Source: Terfezia claveryi (lineage: Eukaryota > Ascomycota > Pezizomycetes > Pezizales > Pezizaceae). Taken from it: a stretch of DNA of 29,430 bases. Shown piece by piece: positions 1-12,100 of the stretch. How positions within the stretch are numbered: the stretch's first letter is position 1; each line of letters opens with the position of its first letter. The DNA is taken from contig WHUX01000419.1 of NCBI GenBank assembly GCA_015179025.1, forward strand, positions 1-29,430, written 5' to 3'. Made by a program: the position numbers and the translations under genes. The notes under the pieces are model-generated. The model made no database searches. It saw nothing but the letters and a program-made list of their open reading frames with translations, and was not told the DNA's origin.

Positions 1-141
1 AAGCCGAAAAACATCAAGACAATAGGGGGCCAGAAACTCACACCCAAAAAGACGAAAGTACCCCCTGCTCAAACTGCACCCAAAAGGAGGAAAGTGGCCC
101 CTGTCCCAAAAACATGGGCTATACGGGTGCAAAAGAAGTGA
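1..141 (+). CDS. 3' end of a lysine-rich protein gene (partial, enters from outside the window)
   Basis: Reading from base 1 gives 46 codons and a TGA stop at 139-141. The peptide is rich in Lys, Pro and Ala. It carries two similar basic blocks, PKKTKV and PKRRKV, which look like classical monopartite nuclear localisation signals, so a nuclear protein is a reasonable inference. There is no start codon in view and no recognisable domain. The downstream 200 bases hold no further frame. The fragment is short, so it could also be a chance open frame. Confidence 0.35.
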   Translation, partial: KPKNIKTIGGQKLTPKKTKVPPAQTAPKRRKVAPVPKTWAIRVQKK

Positions 142-342
142 ATGAAGAGGAAGGGGGGTAAGAACTCTAGAGTCCAATCCCACTTCCTTTGAATATGGAA
201 TACTAAGTCCCGTGTCAGTGTCAATTGTGTAGCAGATTAAGAAATAATAGTTCAGAGTACAACTAATTATACTAAAAACTTCCTTCCGATGGTTATGTCG
301 GGAGATAGTATAGGACATCAGGAATAAAAATAGTTTGTCTCC
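142..342. other. Short intergenic stretch
   Basis: Spacer between the partial reading frame and the first satellite. It contains no open frame of note, no obvious repeat and no RNA-like fold that I can see. Confidence 0.4.
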
Positions 343-2655
343 CATGCGTCAGACGCCACTGATGCCACCGGAGACATTCTGCCAGTTGGGGATGCCGCCC
401 TCCGGATGTCGCGTCTGGGACACACCACTGTCTCCGGGAGACACCGGAGGCATTCTGCTACTTGGGGATGACCTCCTCTAGATGTCCCGTCCGGGAGACA
501 CCACTGTCTCTCAGTGTCTCTGAGTGTCCTCGAGAGACACCACCATCTCTGAGTGTCTTCGAGAGACACCACTGTCTCCGGGAGACAGACCGGAGACATT
601 CTGCTACTTGGGCATGACCTCTCTAGATGTCCCGTCCGGGAGACACCACTGTCTCTGAGTGTCTCTGAGTGTCCCCGAGAGACACCACCATCTCTGAGTG
701 TCTCTGAGAGACACCACTGTCTCCGGGAGACAGACCGGAGACATTCTGCTACTGGGCATGACCTCTCTAGATGTCCCATCCGGGAGACACCACTGTCTCT
801 GAGTGTCTCTAAGTGTCTCCAGGAGACAGACCGGAGACATTCTGCTACTTGGGCATGACCTCTCTAGATGTCCCATCCGGGAGACACCACTGTCTCTGAG
901 TGTCTCTGAGTGTCCCCGAGAGACACCACCATCTCTGAGTGTCTCCGAGAGACACCACTGTCTCCAGGAGGCAGACCGGAGACATTCTGCCACTTGGGGA
1001 CGACCTCCTCCGGATGTCACGTCCGGGAGACACCACTGTCTCTGAGTGTCTCCGAGAGACACCACCGTCTCTGAGTGTCTCCGAGAGACACTACTGTCTC
1101 TGGGAGACAGACCGGAGACATTCTGCTACTTGGGCATGACCTCTCTAGATGTCCCGTCCGGGAGACACCACTGTCTCTCAGTGTCTCTGAGTGTCCTCGA
1201 GAGACACCACCATCTATGAGTGTCTTCGAGAGACACCACTGTCTCCGGGAGACAGACCGGAGACATTCTGCTACTTGGGCATGACCTCTCTAGATGTCCC
1301 GTCCGGGAGACACCACTGTCTCTGAGTGTCTCTGAGTGTCCCCGAGAGACACCACCATCTCTGAGTGTCTCTGAGAGACACCACTGTCTCCGGGAGACAG
1401 ACCGGAGACATTCTGCTACTGGGCATGACCTCTCTAGATGTCCCATCCGGGAGACACCACTGTCTCTGAGTGTCTCTAAGTGTCTCCAGGAGACAGACCG
1501 GAGACATTCTGCTACTTGGGCATGACCTCTCTAGATGTCCCATCCGGGAGACACCACTGTCTCTGAGTGTCTCTGAGTGTCCCCGAGAGACACCACCATC
1601 TCTGAGTGTCTCCGAGAGACACCACTGTCTCCAGGAGGCAGACCGGAGACATTCTGCCACTTGGGGACGACCTCCTCCGGATGTCACGTCCGGGAGACAC
1701 CACTGTCTCTGAGTGTCTCCGAGAGACACCACCGTCTCTGAGTGTCTCCGAGAGACACTACTGTCTCTGGGAGACAGACCGGAGACATTCTGCTACTTGG
1801 GCATGACCTCTCTAGATGTCCCGTCCGGGAGACACCACTATCTCTGAGTGTCTCTGAGTGTCCCCGAGAGACACCACCGTCTCTGAGTGTCTCCGAGAGA
1901 CACCACTGTCTCCAAGAGGCAGACTGGAGACATTCTGCCACTTGGGGACGACCTCCTCCGAATGTCGTGTCCGGGAGACACCACTGTCTCTGAGTGTCTC
2001 CGAGAGACACCACTGTCTCCGGGAGACAGACCGGAGACATTCTGCTACTTGGGCATGACCTCTCTAGATGTCCCGTCCAGGAGACACCACTGTCTCTGAG
2101 TGTCTCTGAGTGTCCCCGAGAGACACCACCGTCTCTAAGTGTCTCCGAGAGACACCACTGTCTCCAGGAGGCAGACCGGAGACATTCTGCCACTTGGGGA
2201 CAACCTCCTCCGGATGTCGCGTCCGGGAGACACCACTGTCTCTGAGTGTCTCCGAGAGACACCACCGTCTCTGAGTGTCTCTGAGAGACACTACTGTCTC
2301 TGGGAGATAGACCGGAGACATTCTGCTACTTGGGCATGACCTCTCTAGATGTCCCGTCCGGGAGACACCACTGTCTCTGAGTGTCTCTGACTGTCCCCGA
2401 GAGACACCACCATCTCTGAGTGTCTCTGAGAGACACCACTGTCTCCAGGAGGCAGACCGGAGACATTCTGCCACTTGGGGACAACCTCCTCCGGATGTCG
2501 CGTCCGGGAGACACCACTGTCTCTGAGTGTCTCCGAGAGACACTACTGTCTCCGAGAGACAGACCGGAGACATTCTGCTACTTGGGGACGACCTCCTCCA
2601 GATGTTACGTCTGGGAGACACCACTGTCTCTAGGTGTCTGTGAGTGTCTCCAGAG
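343..2655. repeat. Satellite array 1: hairpin-rich GAGACA/TGTCTC repeat with a 667-bp higher-order unit
   Basis: The array is built from variants of a core in which GAGACA and TGTCTC face each other across a 4-base loop (GAGACACCACTGTCTC), together with GTGTCTC-CGA-GAGACAC hairpins. Using the marker GACATTCTG, copies begin near 373, 595, 740, 836, 981, 1117, 1262, 1407, 1503, 1648, 1784, 1929, 2036, 2181, 2317, 2460 and 2569; a variant copy sits near 449. The commonest step is 145 bp; others are 96, 107, 109, 136 and 143. A block of 667 bp (145+145+96+145+136) around 479-1172 recurs almost base for base at 1146-1839, a recent duplication. Many open frames cross the array on both strands because the unit has few stops; I treat none as genes. 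Confidence 0.92.
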
Positions 2656-3198
2656 ACCTTTACCCCACTCGAGTCTCCCGGCATATGCCCTGCCTATCGG
2701 GTGCTCCTACCGTCCGTCCTCCCGATCATTGTCTTCATGTTGCACACTCTCTTACGCTGTTCACCCAGCGTCACCCGCTGTCTGTCTCCCAGTGAACTTC
2801 TATAGTCTCTTGTCGACTGCCTGCCTCCCAGAGGTCCATAATTACCCACTATATCCCCTTGCCACCTTAGTCTCCTAGCGACCCCTAACTTGCAAATTGT
2901 CTCGCACACATTGGTGGCCATTCAGAAGCCTAGCATTGCCTTTCTATAGCGCTCCCCATTTATTTATCCCCCTATGCAATCTTGTATCCCTTCTATCCAC
3001 TGATGTACATTCAACCCAAGTCCAATATCTTCTCCATATCCCAACATTATAAACAAAATCAACAAAAATATAACAGAGATCAACCAGCTCAAAAAATATA
3101 ATTCTTCGCCCGCCCCCCCCAAAAAAAAAAAAAAAAACCAATTGCCTTATGCCGGTTACCCTTAACCACTTACATGACACTCACAACCCTTCCCACTC
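2656..3198. other. Gene-free spacer with a C8/A18 homopolymer
   Basis: The first 200 bases are pyrimidine-rich and still show scattered CTCCC and GTCTC words, as if the array fades out. Around 3112-3137 there is a run of eight C followed by about eighteen A. On the minus strand this lies just downstream of the family B gene, so it may be its 3' untranslated region. No gene is visible. Confidence 0.4.
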
Positions 3199-5295
3199 TT
3201 ATACTACCTCCACGTCCTCCACGTCCTCCACGTCCTCCACGTCCTCCTCATCCTCCTCATCCTCCTCATTCTCATTATCCTCGTCATCCTCATTGTCTCC
3301 CTTGTCCCCTTCGTCATTCTCGTTGTCTCCCTCGTCCGCCTTGTCTACCCCACCTGCCTTATCTACCTTATGTGCCTCCTGATCATCCTCCTGTTGCTGA
3401 TTACCTGTACCTCCACCCTTGTGTGCTGTGCCACACCCTCCATCCCTATCCATACCCTCAGCGTCCCCACCATACGCAAGTTCTATTCCCCTGATCATCT
3501 CTGAACTATCTGGTTCGCCATATAGTCGAGTCGGCTCCTGCTCATCCTCACTTGTGTCCTTTTCTATGAACTATCCACATAATCTACTACAAGGTCTTCT
3601 GCCGCCGCCTTCTCAAGACTGCTCGAAGTTGTTCGGCATACTCCTTCATCTCTTCCGCATCAACCTCGTATGCGCTGTTAGGGACCCACTTTACCCGCGT
3701 ACCAGATTTTTGGCTTTTCCTCACAATGTTCGACTTTAGCACACTAATCAGTGTGCTCTGCACGCTGGTCGGCATAGCTCCCCATTGTTTGATTAGTCTG
3801 GTAAAGTGCCCTGTGCAGATTGTCAGTGGCAAGGCAGCTCTTCTCCGGACTCCCCAACTTAGTGATTGAGTTCATATAGTTGAAGTCCTCACCCACCACA
3901 TATTCCCCAGTCTCATAGCACTGCAGGGTGTGGTATAGGACTGTGAAGATCAGACAAATAAATTGACCACTGATCTTTGTGATGAAGTCTTTATTCAGGT
4001 TCCCCAATTTCTTGGGGCTGCTGAAGAACTCCTGGTGAATGAAAACTATTGCCTCTTGGGCTCGAAAACGGAACACATAGTTCTGACATTGATCAGACGT
4101 TCTGTGTCTCATGTCGGGTTTCACAGACTCTGAACGTACCTCTCGTCTCTCTTGTGCACATGTGAATCGGTCCTTTCCCAGTAACCACTTGATATATTTC
4201 TTTATGAACGCTGGAGAGCAATTCTGGTCAAATCTATAAAGTTGGGCTATTGTCTTCTTCGCGTTATAGGTGAGATGTGCTCTTGTATGTGACTGGATGC
4301 TTCGTAACTATAGCTGGCTGATCAGTGTCTAGACTCTTCATGCAGATACTATGTCATAACATACATAGGCATCCACCTGGCTGTCCTAGTATAATCAATC
4401 CCAAACCTAACTTCAACCTTAGACTACAATATCTCCAGAATGACCTGTGAACGCTGAGGGTCTGGCAGCGGATCCTTAAACAGCTTGCAGACTCATTTCA
4501 TTCGCTGCCACTTCTATCATATCTCGCAGATTCCCTGTAAATTGGTTAATACTTCGGTTTCTTTTGATTCCTTGCCTCTTCTTCTTCACCACACTCGTGT
4601 GAATGTTCGTCAACAGATCTTCTGCATCTGCAACCAGCTCGCAATTGTACCGGGGCTGCCGTTGAGCACTTTCCAGCCAATCTATCAGGGAGGACTGTGG
4701 GCCCCTGTCTGGAATAAGATTGGCATCCGAAAAAGACCTTTGTATCATTGAGGGTATGAAGCTGCCTCCCGGAGTCACAAGATTCTATACTGTCAGCTTA
4801 TTATATTTGATTCCACTTTTGGGAATATAGCCCTACACTAGAGGATGTTCGGAGGACAGCCGGAGATGCTTGCCTACTTACAGTATCGCTCGTCCTAGCC
4901 TTCGAGGAGGTTCCGGAGGGGCCAGCATGTGAGCTCATCTGTTGCCAAACTCCGCAGATTAGCTTCCACCATATTTTTGGAATCTGGATGGGAATATTAG
5001 TTACTCTTGCCTCCAGAAAGTTTACCCTGCTGGCGAAAACCTGGGTTTCCGGGACTAAAGTTGTATACCCATCTCCACCTAACTCTGAAGCACATGATAT
5101 CGGGATGGTAGCAGACTGTGAGGACCTTTTCAAGTGTGAAATGGGAATTCGTTCGGGCACCACGAAGATCATGGCCTGAGGCAGTACGTTTTCTGCTCTG
5201 TTGCAGTTGCTTTCCCTTTCCTTTAGTTGCCATCGCTGCGTCGATAATAGTGGGAGGGCAGAGACAGATCTTAGACGTAAGGCGGTGGCCTCCAT
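3199..5295 (-). pseudogene. Family B gene, left copy (DUF6532-like), decayed
   Basis: Function unknown. Read on the minus strand, several blocks match the copy at 21302-23558 in the same order. The first (about 4475-4420) has an LFKDPLPD-type segment. The second (about 4300-4130) has QSHTRAHLTYNAKK and LLGKDRFTC. The third (about 4085-3880) has RFRAQEAIVFIHQEFF then GQFICLIF and a YETGE segment. The fourth (about 3810-3600) is a basic, helical stretch. An extremely acidic Glu/Asp tail at 3498-3199 is encoded by a CTC/GTC triplet-like repeat. The RF..C/RF..EI..I..FF pattern resembles the fungal DUF6532 domain; I infer that from memory. Blocks lie in different frames with a TAG at 4426-4424 where the other copy has TGG, so this copy is probably dead. 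Some breaks may be introns. The start is uncertain: ATGs occur at 5295, 5233 and near 4928, the last followed by a good GTAAGT donor. Confidence 0.55.
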
Positions 5296-5651
5296 TTATT
5301 TAACCTTTTGAACATGACGATGCTGAGTTTCGTTGTCGACAACGTTAGATTGGGGCTGGCAGTCACTGGACTGTCTGTGTCTGTTCTAGTCGTTCTTCAT
5401 CTGTGTCCAGCGTCTATGACAATGTTGAGGTTTTTGCTGATAACGTTGGATTGGGGCTGGCTGACACTGGCCCCTCTGTATCTGTGTTAGTCCGTTCTTC
5501 ATCATGTCGCATAATCACCTTTGATTTTGTCCGAGCTTATTCTGTGACGTAGTGCAGATACTCTTTCTAATTGCAAAAATTGACAAAATTCCTACTACAC
5601 ACACTAATATATACAAGATGATACAGATAGCAACCAGAAGCATGCTAGTAT
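5296..5651. other. Spacer between family B and family A genes (left module)
   Basis: About 350 bases lie between the end of A and the start of B on the minus strand. A phrase beginning GTTGAGGTTT/GCTGAGTTTC and containing GTTAGATTGGGGCTGGC (plus strand 5324-5362) recurs as GTTGGATTGGGGCTGGC (5409-5466), a degenerate direct duplication of about 110 bases. It presumably holds the promoter of B, but no motif stands out. Confidence 0.35.
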
Positions 5652-6975
5652 TTACTCGTCCTCGTCCGACTCCCTCTGCACCATTCCTAACCAGGCAGGT
5701 GCAGCCCTAGGCTGGGACATTCCCAACCCAATCCCACCACCCGTACCCGCTCCTCCCCTGCCACGCATACCTCCTCTTGCAACAGCATCAGGACGCCCGC
5801 GAGCCACGCCAGGCCCTCCACGGCCTGCACCCTGCCTCCCACGATCTACTCCATAGGCTGCCCCACCACCTGCGGGCGCTACTACAAGTCCCGGTGGCTT
5901 CACCTCCACTTGTACGTCTAGCATCATCTCTCCTGAGTACCCAGATACAATGTGTACCCCAGCCAAAAATTACTACTCATGCCCAATGGAAGGAGCATCC
6001 ACCTCTGTGTATTGTCCAGCACATAACAGCGGGCTATCTCACGAACAACGCCTAGTTCCAATGGCAAGAACGGCTGGCACCGCAACTGAAGCTCTGCCAT
6101 CGTATGTGCATGGATTGTCACCGTCTGTGACTGGGTGTTGGGCTGAAACAACCAACCCCCGCAATTCACATCTGCCACATGATTTTCGGGGGTTATGATA
6201 TGGATTCGGATGGATGTTGGTGGGCCTGCCGTAGATGGTGCCCCACCAGCTGGGACAGGGCGACGACAGGTGAGACGGGCTAGCGCGCCACCTGCGATTA
6301 ACCCTGCACGGGAGCCCTGTCTTGGCATACTGGCACGGGGAACCAAGTTGGGAACGCGCCGCATCCCTGGTGGCACAGGTGGCACAGGTGGCAGAGCTGC
6401 CGGCGGCGGCACTACCGCAGCCGGACGCCCAGGGTCTCCCATTGCTCCGCGAGCAGATCTTCGGTCTCTTTCCGCGTTTGATTCCGTTATAGCATTTAGT
6501 AGGGCCGCACTAGCTCTCCCCCTTGGATTGCGCGGCATATATGAGGGTCCCGTCGAGGGAGCTCCAAGCTCCTGTGCGTCTGGTAGCGGCCACCTCCGGG
6601 GCTCCACTGCTGGTGCGTTGGGGTTCCCAGCATGATGTGCTGCGCGTGCTCTGTATATCACCTCCCACATATTTTGTCTACTATTCCTGGCCTTTTTTGC
6701 AATATCTTCACACAGGGTCCGCACACACCTGCGTATGTCGTCCGTATCGTAGTTCACTTGCCCCCCCATTTATTCGATCCTGCCTCCCCAGAACCAAAGC
6801 AATCCCAATTTTGTACTCCTCGATGAATCTGCCCTCTCCATAGTGTGTAGAGTTGGGGAGGGATGCCTGGATCAAAAAAACCAACCCTCTCGGCAGCCCG
6901 CTTAACGGTTGGTTCAGGCTCCTCCGCATCTGCACTGTCCCTGTTGGCGTCAGCCCTATTTCTTCTAGGAGGCAT
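5652..6975 (-). pseudogene. Family A gene, left copy 1 (unknown function, RGG-rich C-terminus)
   Basis: Unrecognised protein. From the minus-strand ATG at 6975 it opens with a charged leader, then a block with YTLWRGQIHRGVQNWDC (about 6860-6800), then a helical segment with CVRTLCEDIAKKARNSR, and a conserved GPSYMPRN motif. A Pro/Gly-rich linker follows, then a folded-looking region around 6190-5930, then an Arg-Gly-rich stretch (RGG-type, often RNA-binding) and an acidic ESDEDE end at 5652. Two frame breaks occur. At a run of seven G (6761-6767) the frame shifts and 16 residues present in the neighbouring copy are missing. At a T5 run near 5965 a second shift is needed to reach the RGG tail. 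Either break could be a sequencing error, but the missing residues favour real decay. It lies about 360 bp upstream of family B in the same orientation. Confidence 0.6.
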
Positions 6976-7607
6976 TTACTTCGATGTATGTATCTCCGAA
7001 CGTAGTTAGTCTGTGCACATATGGTGAAGATCTCCCAGAAAATTACTAGAATAGCTGTAGATAATTAGATCCAAGAGTAGGTATGCGGGACAAGGATATC
7101 CCAGTCTTGTATGCGACCCTGAATAGCCAATATGGTGGAGAGAAAATACTTACCGCATTCGGTATCTAATAAAGCAAACAAATAATAATCATCGGGATTC
7201 CCAGCATCTTCTTATAGGATCTTTGAACGTATGGTCAAACTCATAAATAAGTTAATATTGTCCTTTGTAACTAAGTATTCATGGTGCCAACTTGGCCTTA
7301 CACCTAGTGGACTGGTTTACGACGTTCATGGTCTAGTCATATACTTTTCAAATCCATTGTAGGGTGAAAATACAAAGAAATGAATGGCCTAGTAGCAGCC
7401 CCCACGTTATACCATTGATACTATTAAAAAAAAATAAAATAAAAAAAAATAAAAAAAAAACAATAATAGAAAAATAGAAACGACAAAATATAAAAAATAT
7501 CAAAATATCCGGATAAAAAAAAAAAATTAAATAAAAAAAAAAAAGAAAAAAAAAAAAATCCTATCCCTTCAAAATCAAATTGAGCAAGCAAACAAAACAA
7601 GAAAAGC
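6976..7607. other. AT-rich spacer with long A-tracts
   Basis: No reading frame is supported. Positions about 7424-7558 are nearly pure A with occasional T, G and C. The A run is on the plus strand, whereas the adjacent truncated A gene is on the minus strand, so it is not that gene's poly(A) tail. Confidence 0.5.
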
Positions 7608-8156
7608 CTAGTTGGGACTTCTAGCAGTGACCCTGGCCCTCTCAGCGTTCGACTCTGTAGTTGCGTTCTGGAGTGTTGTACTGCCTTTCCCCTTCAGATT
7701 CCTTGGCATATAGGACGGCCCGGTGGTAGCTGCTCCCAGCACCTGAGAGCCTGGTAGGGGCCACTGGGGAGGCTCTATGTTGGCGGGTCCCCCATTGTTG
7801 GCAGCTCGGTAGGCAGCTCGGGCTTGCTGTACTACACTCCATGTTGCTAGGCGACTGGTCCTTGCCTTTTTTGCGACGTCGTCGCAGAGGGTTCTGACAT
7901 GCTTACGGATGGTATCGTTATGGTATTGGAGCTGTCCACGAGGAGCCATTGTGGGTTGCCCCGCGGCCCATTCACAGAAAGCGTCCCAGCGACTGGTCCC
8001 AGCTTCCTCTGGACCGTAACAGTCCCAATTTTGCACTCCTCTGTGAATTTGTTTCCGCCACAAAGTATACAATTTGGTGGGGATTCCATTGTCATAGAAG
8101 CCGACTTTGTCGGCGGCTTTCTTAATAGTAAACTCCGCGTCACCGTCTGATGCCAT
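7608..8156 (-). pseudogene. Family A gene, left copy 2, truncated N-terminal half
   Basis: An open frame of 182 codons starting at ATG 8156, clearly a paralogue of the 5652-6975 gene. Shared landmarks in order are KVGFYDNGIP, LYTLWRKQIHRGVQNWDC, VRTLCDDVAKKARTSR, WPLPGSQVLGA, GPSYMPRN and ESNAER. It keeps a segment of about 16 residues (after the W that follows the YxxWR block) that the other copy has lost, so it shows the ancestral form better. It stops soon after ESNAER, where the other copy runs on for more than 200 residues, and then abuts an A/T-rich tract. It is therefore a truncated duplicate, though this part of the frame is intact and could still be translated. Confidence 0.6.
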
Positions 8157-9171
8157 CGTGCTTCAATTTTCTACTAGCTTTGGTTAGTCTACAGGCAGCC
8201 ACCCAGGGTCTGGCACTTACTACCGATAGGGAACTAGGGGGCTCTATGAGTATGAAGGTATTGGCGTATTGGTAGGCTACTCCCTTGTTAGTCTGCAACC
8301 AGATAATCCGTATCTGAGATTGGCTTACCAGAAGAGTTCAAGTGAACTTTGTGAGTAGACGTGTAATAAGAAGTACGAGGGTGGGATACAAGAGCCTCTA
8401 TATATATGCTTCGCAATTGTTCACCATTACACCTAGAGTCTTATGGAAGCTACAATCCTCCTCAGAGTGTTTGCTAGACTTCCCGAGGCAGGCAAGATTA
8501 GTCTGGTTGGCACAACACCCTCCTGTGGAGGAGGCAAGATACACTCGGTACCTACCAGAAACGGTCAAGTTTGATGTGATAGGCACCAGAAAATTCTGGG
8601 CTCGGGAGAATAATCTGTACAGCGCTAGTTTACCAATTCTTGTATTAAGCTATCATGGGACGGACCGTCAAAGGCCTCGGAGGGCTTGAAAATTTACGAA
8701 AACTCGTCCAAGTCTCAGTGGTCGCCAATCAGACTAAGTGGCCCTAGGAGCGGTCGGGTTCGAGACTAACTAAGTGGTCGCATAGAACATCCTCAATCAG
8801 GCCTGTGCTAGCCCGTCACCATCTAGTTCGATCTACCGATGGTAGTACGGTTCACCAGTTTGCGCTAGTGCACATGCATAAGGGCAAACGAGGCTAGTCC
8901 AAGTCTTCTCTGGCCCTTACTTGACGCCTTCTCGGCCTCTCGAGATCTCTACAATAATGTCAGAACAATATTGGATTACAGGCAGACGATCATAGACACT
9001 TGTTGGAGTTCTGGTCTTTTATCTGCATTAGTGCTGGTACCGGCCAGACCACCAGACCCGCCAGACACCCTTTGTCCAATGCGGTAGTTCGCCATCTCAT
9101 GGAGGAGTAGATAGGCAGTAAGTGTCCTCCTACAGAATTTACTTGTACCTACAAACTGACATCAAGATCAA
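8157..9171. other. About 1 kb with no supported gene, upstream of Plavaka copy 1
   Basis: The stretch separates the divergent A copy and Plavaka copy 1 and should hold the promoter of one or both. A 115-codon open frame at 8342-8689 matches nothing I recognise. GGGTTCGAGACT near 8756 resembles a tRNA B box, but no acceptor stem or anticodon arm can be built around it. Transposon terminal repeats were looked for and not identified. Confidence 0.4.
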
Positions 9172-12100
9172 ATGCAGTGCAAATACTGTCATTTTGAGTT
9201 TAATAGTGCAGGCCATTATGGTCGACATCTCCGAGTTCAGCACCCCAACCAGCCAGTGACACCTTGCTCTAATGAGCCCATTGTGGACGTGGTGGAGCCA
9301 GTGACAAATTCCAAACGAAGTCGCACCCTCAGCTCAGCGAAGCCACAATCCTCCAAGCGTCCCAAGAGGAGATTGATTTCTACCACACATGCTCATGATG
9401 ACAATAGAGATACGCAGCAGGATGTTGCGGACTCCCACGGACTTTCTCTGTCACCCCGGGAATGTGAGCAGGGCTCTCAACGTCTTCCACCAGAGCATGC
9501 CGCAGGCAAAGTTATCAAGGAGTGCATTTTCCGGTATGTTCGAAGCCGGCAGTATAATCCCCTTTCGCCGTTTGCCAATGTGTATGAATACAAGTTGGCA
9601 CGGTTCTTCCATGATAGTAAGATCTCTTTAAAACAGATTGACAAGTTCTTCAAGAACAATCTACTTCCTATTGACCGACCGGAGACCGCCAGTGTCCAGT
9701 TTAAATCTGGCCACACCTGGCGGAATAAGATGCGGGAGCTTATAGACCAACCTCCATGGCATAGGGGAACAGTCGATTTCCACCTTCAACACGGTTGTGC
9801 ATTCTATTATCGGGACGTTCAGCATACCATAGCATATCTTCTCCAGCAGCGGACATTTGCAGGGCATCTGGTATACGAGCCGGTTCAAGATTTTGATAAA
9901 GGGGGTAATCGAATGTACACAGATATGCATACAGGCAATTGGTGGTGGAGAACGCAGGTATGGTCGTAGGTCCAGAGATGTTGGGATGGCAAGCTTACTG
10001 AAGACACTGAGAATCCCTCAGATGACCCTCCCAGCAGGTTGTACACTGGTTCCAGTTATACTGACGTCGGATCAAACATTTCTCACCAATTTTTCTGGGG
10101 ATAAGAAATTGTGGCCATTATTCATGTCCATTGGCAATATCCCCTCGCACATTCGAAACAAACCCACAGCACAGGCATGGGTCCTGATAGGCCTTCTACC
10201 AATTGGGCCGAAACGCACTGAAGGAATTAAAGGGTTTTCTACTAAGCAGCAGGAATATGATGCACTCAGGGTCCAGCATACAATTTTGGAAGGCATTTTA
10301 AAACCCTTAGTTCACATATATGAGGTATGATAGTGGTTTAAATTTGCAGACAGTGAATGTCCGTTACTAACTAATGGTGGTAGGGTGGAGGGTACGAAGT
10401 GGCCTGCGCTGATGAGAAAGTCAGAAATTGTGTCCCGATCCTTTCGAGTTGGCTTGCTGATCACATGGAAAATGTGACCATCCATGGTATCAAAACAAAT
10501 CGATGCCCCACATGTATTGCTACAAAGCACCAATTGGGCATGCTGTCCAAAAGGCCATATCGCACGCGCGATCATGTGGACTATCAGAGGCTATTTCAGG
10601 CCGGTGATGTGGGCCAGTACGTGCACCAAAATCCGGAGATGGCGAATAACAGCTAACACTCCCAAGACTGGACAGAGAAGGAATGAAACCGTTACGTAAT
10701 GCACTATGGACACAGAAGGGCATCATACCACCCCTCATGGTACGTGGAGATATTCTGCATAATATCCTACTTGGAGTGCTAAAGCACCTAATGGAATGGA
10801 TTGAGGGGTTTTTACGGAAGCACAAGCGACTCGAGGCTTTTGATAAGATATGGGAGAATATTCCACCGTATCCTGGATACCGTCAACCACAAAAGCGATA
10901 TCGGCAAATCACAATGTGGAGTGGTGCGGAAATGAGGGGTATTAACCGTGTTATTTTGGCGTGCTTTGCGGCTGCTCTGCGGCAAATACAAGACGTTCCA
11001 AGTCTTTCTGCGGCTGGTCAAGCAGATGCCAAGATAGCAATTCGATGTGTGCGAGCTCTCACAGATTTCTGTCTAATGGCACAGTATCGCAGTCACACAC
11101 CACAAACAATAGAGTACATGAATCAGTATCTACAAGAATTCCATCAGTTCAGGCACATCTTCGGCGAATTTCGGGCAAGTAAGGCAGATCGTGGGAGGCT
11201 GCGAAGGCTTCTAAGGATCTGGCAGAGGCCCAGGCACGGCAGGCTACAATAGATCAGTATTTCAAGCTGACGGCCACTCAGAGGGCCAAAAAAGGTGCAG
11301 ATGATCGAGAAGAGAGGCAACAAGCAGTCCATGAGATCCTGCAGCAGGGTACGTTCAACTTTCCAAAGCTGCACCTTTTGTCGCATTATGATTCACAGAT
11401 AATCGATTTCGGAACTCTCCCCCAGTACTCTACCGAGATAACAGAAGCCCTTCACAAGCCCCTGAAGGATGCCTATCGGCGGTCGAACCGCGTCGACGCA
11501 GCCGAGCAAATCTTGGATACCGTCTCAAGAGACTATGCAATCCGCATGCGGGAACTTAACTTGGTTGCATGGAGTCGTGACATAAATCTCGGTGCTGACG
11601 TCTTGGAAATGTTGGCTGACAACGCAGAAGGTGGAGATATATCGGGCGGGAAACGAAAACGGCTTAGTCGACCCGCTGAGCGTCCGACCTTGGAAGGTAA
11701 ACAGAGTGCAGAAGGTTCCAGCGGTATGCGACTGTCTTCCCTTGGTAGTATCTTGGGTGTATCCGGTCTGGCAGAGCGGTTCTGTGAATATTTAAGGATG
11801 AATATGGACAGCTCAAGGGTACACCAGACACTGAAAAGATAGGAAACTACAGATCGTATTATTATAATACACTGGCGATTCCTGTTCCACAGTTCCAAGG
11901 AGATGGAGAATCAATTCATAGAGTTAGGTGGACTGGGAAAGAGGGTTTCAGGGGGCGGGACAAGTCAAGGGCAGACTGGGTATGGATTCGGCGGAAAGAG
12001 CGTGCACCGTTGGAATTGCAAATGGGTCAACTTGACGGAAGGATGGTTGGGCGTTAGAAGGGCTGTTCAGTGTTCACGACGAAACGCGGAAAGTCCACGA

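Noticed and set aside
318..2878. Many overlapping open frames of 60-206 codons on both strands
   Set aside because: They repeat with the satellite unit and encode monotonous peptides (RETPLSLSVS, DTQRQWCL types). They are open only because the unit lacks stops.
5308..5490. 60-codon plus-strand hydrophobic frame
   Set aside because: Lies in the A-B spacer within a degenerate duplication; no start context or homology, and it does not fit the neighbouring gene strand.
7420..7607. A-rich tract next to the truncated A copy as a sign of retroposition
   Set aside because: The A run is on the plus strand while the gene is on the minus strand, so it is not a poly(A) tail of that copy.
8700..8800. 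GGGTTCGAGACT resembling a tRNA gene B box
   Set aside because: No A box at the right distance, no acceptor stem and no anticodon arm can be drawn.
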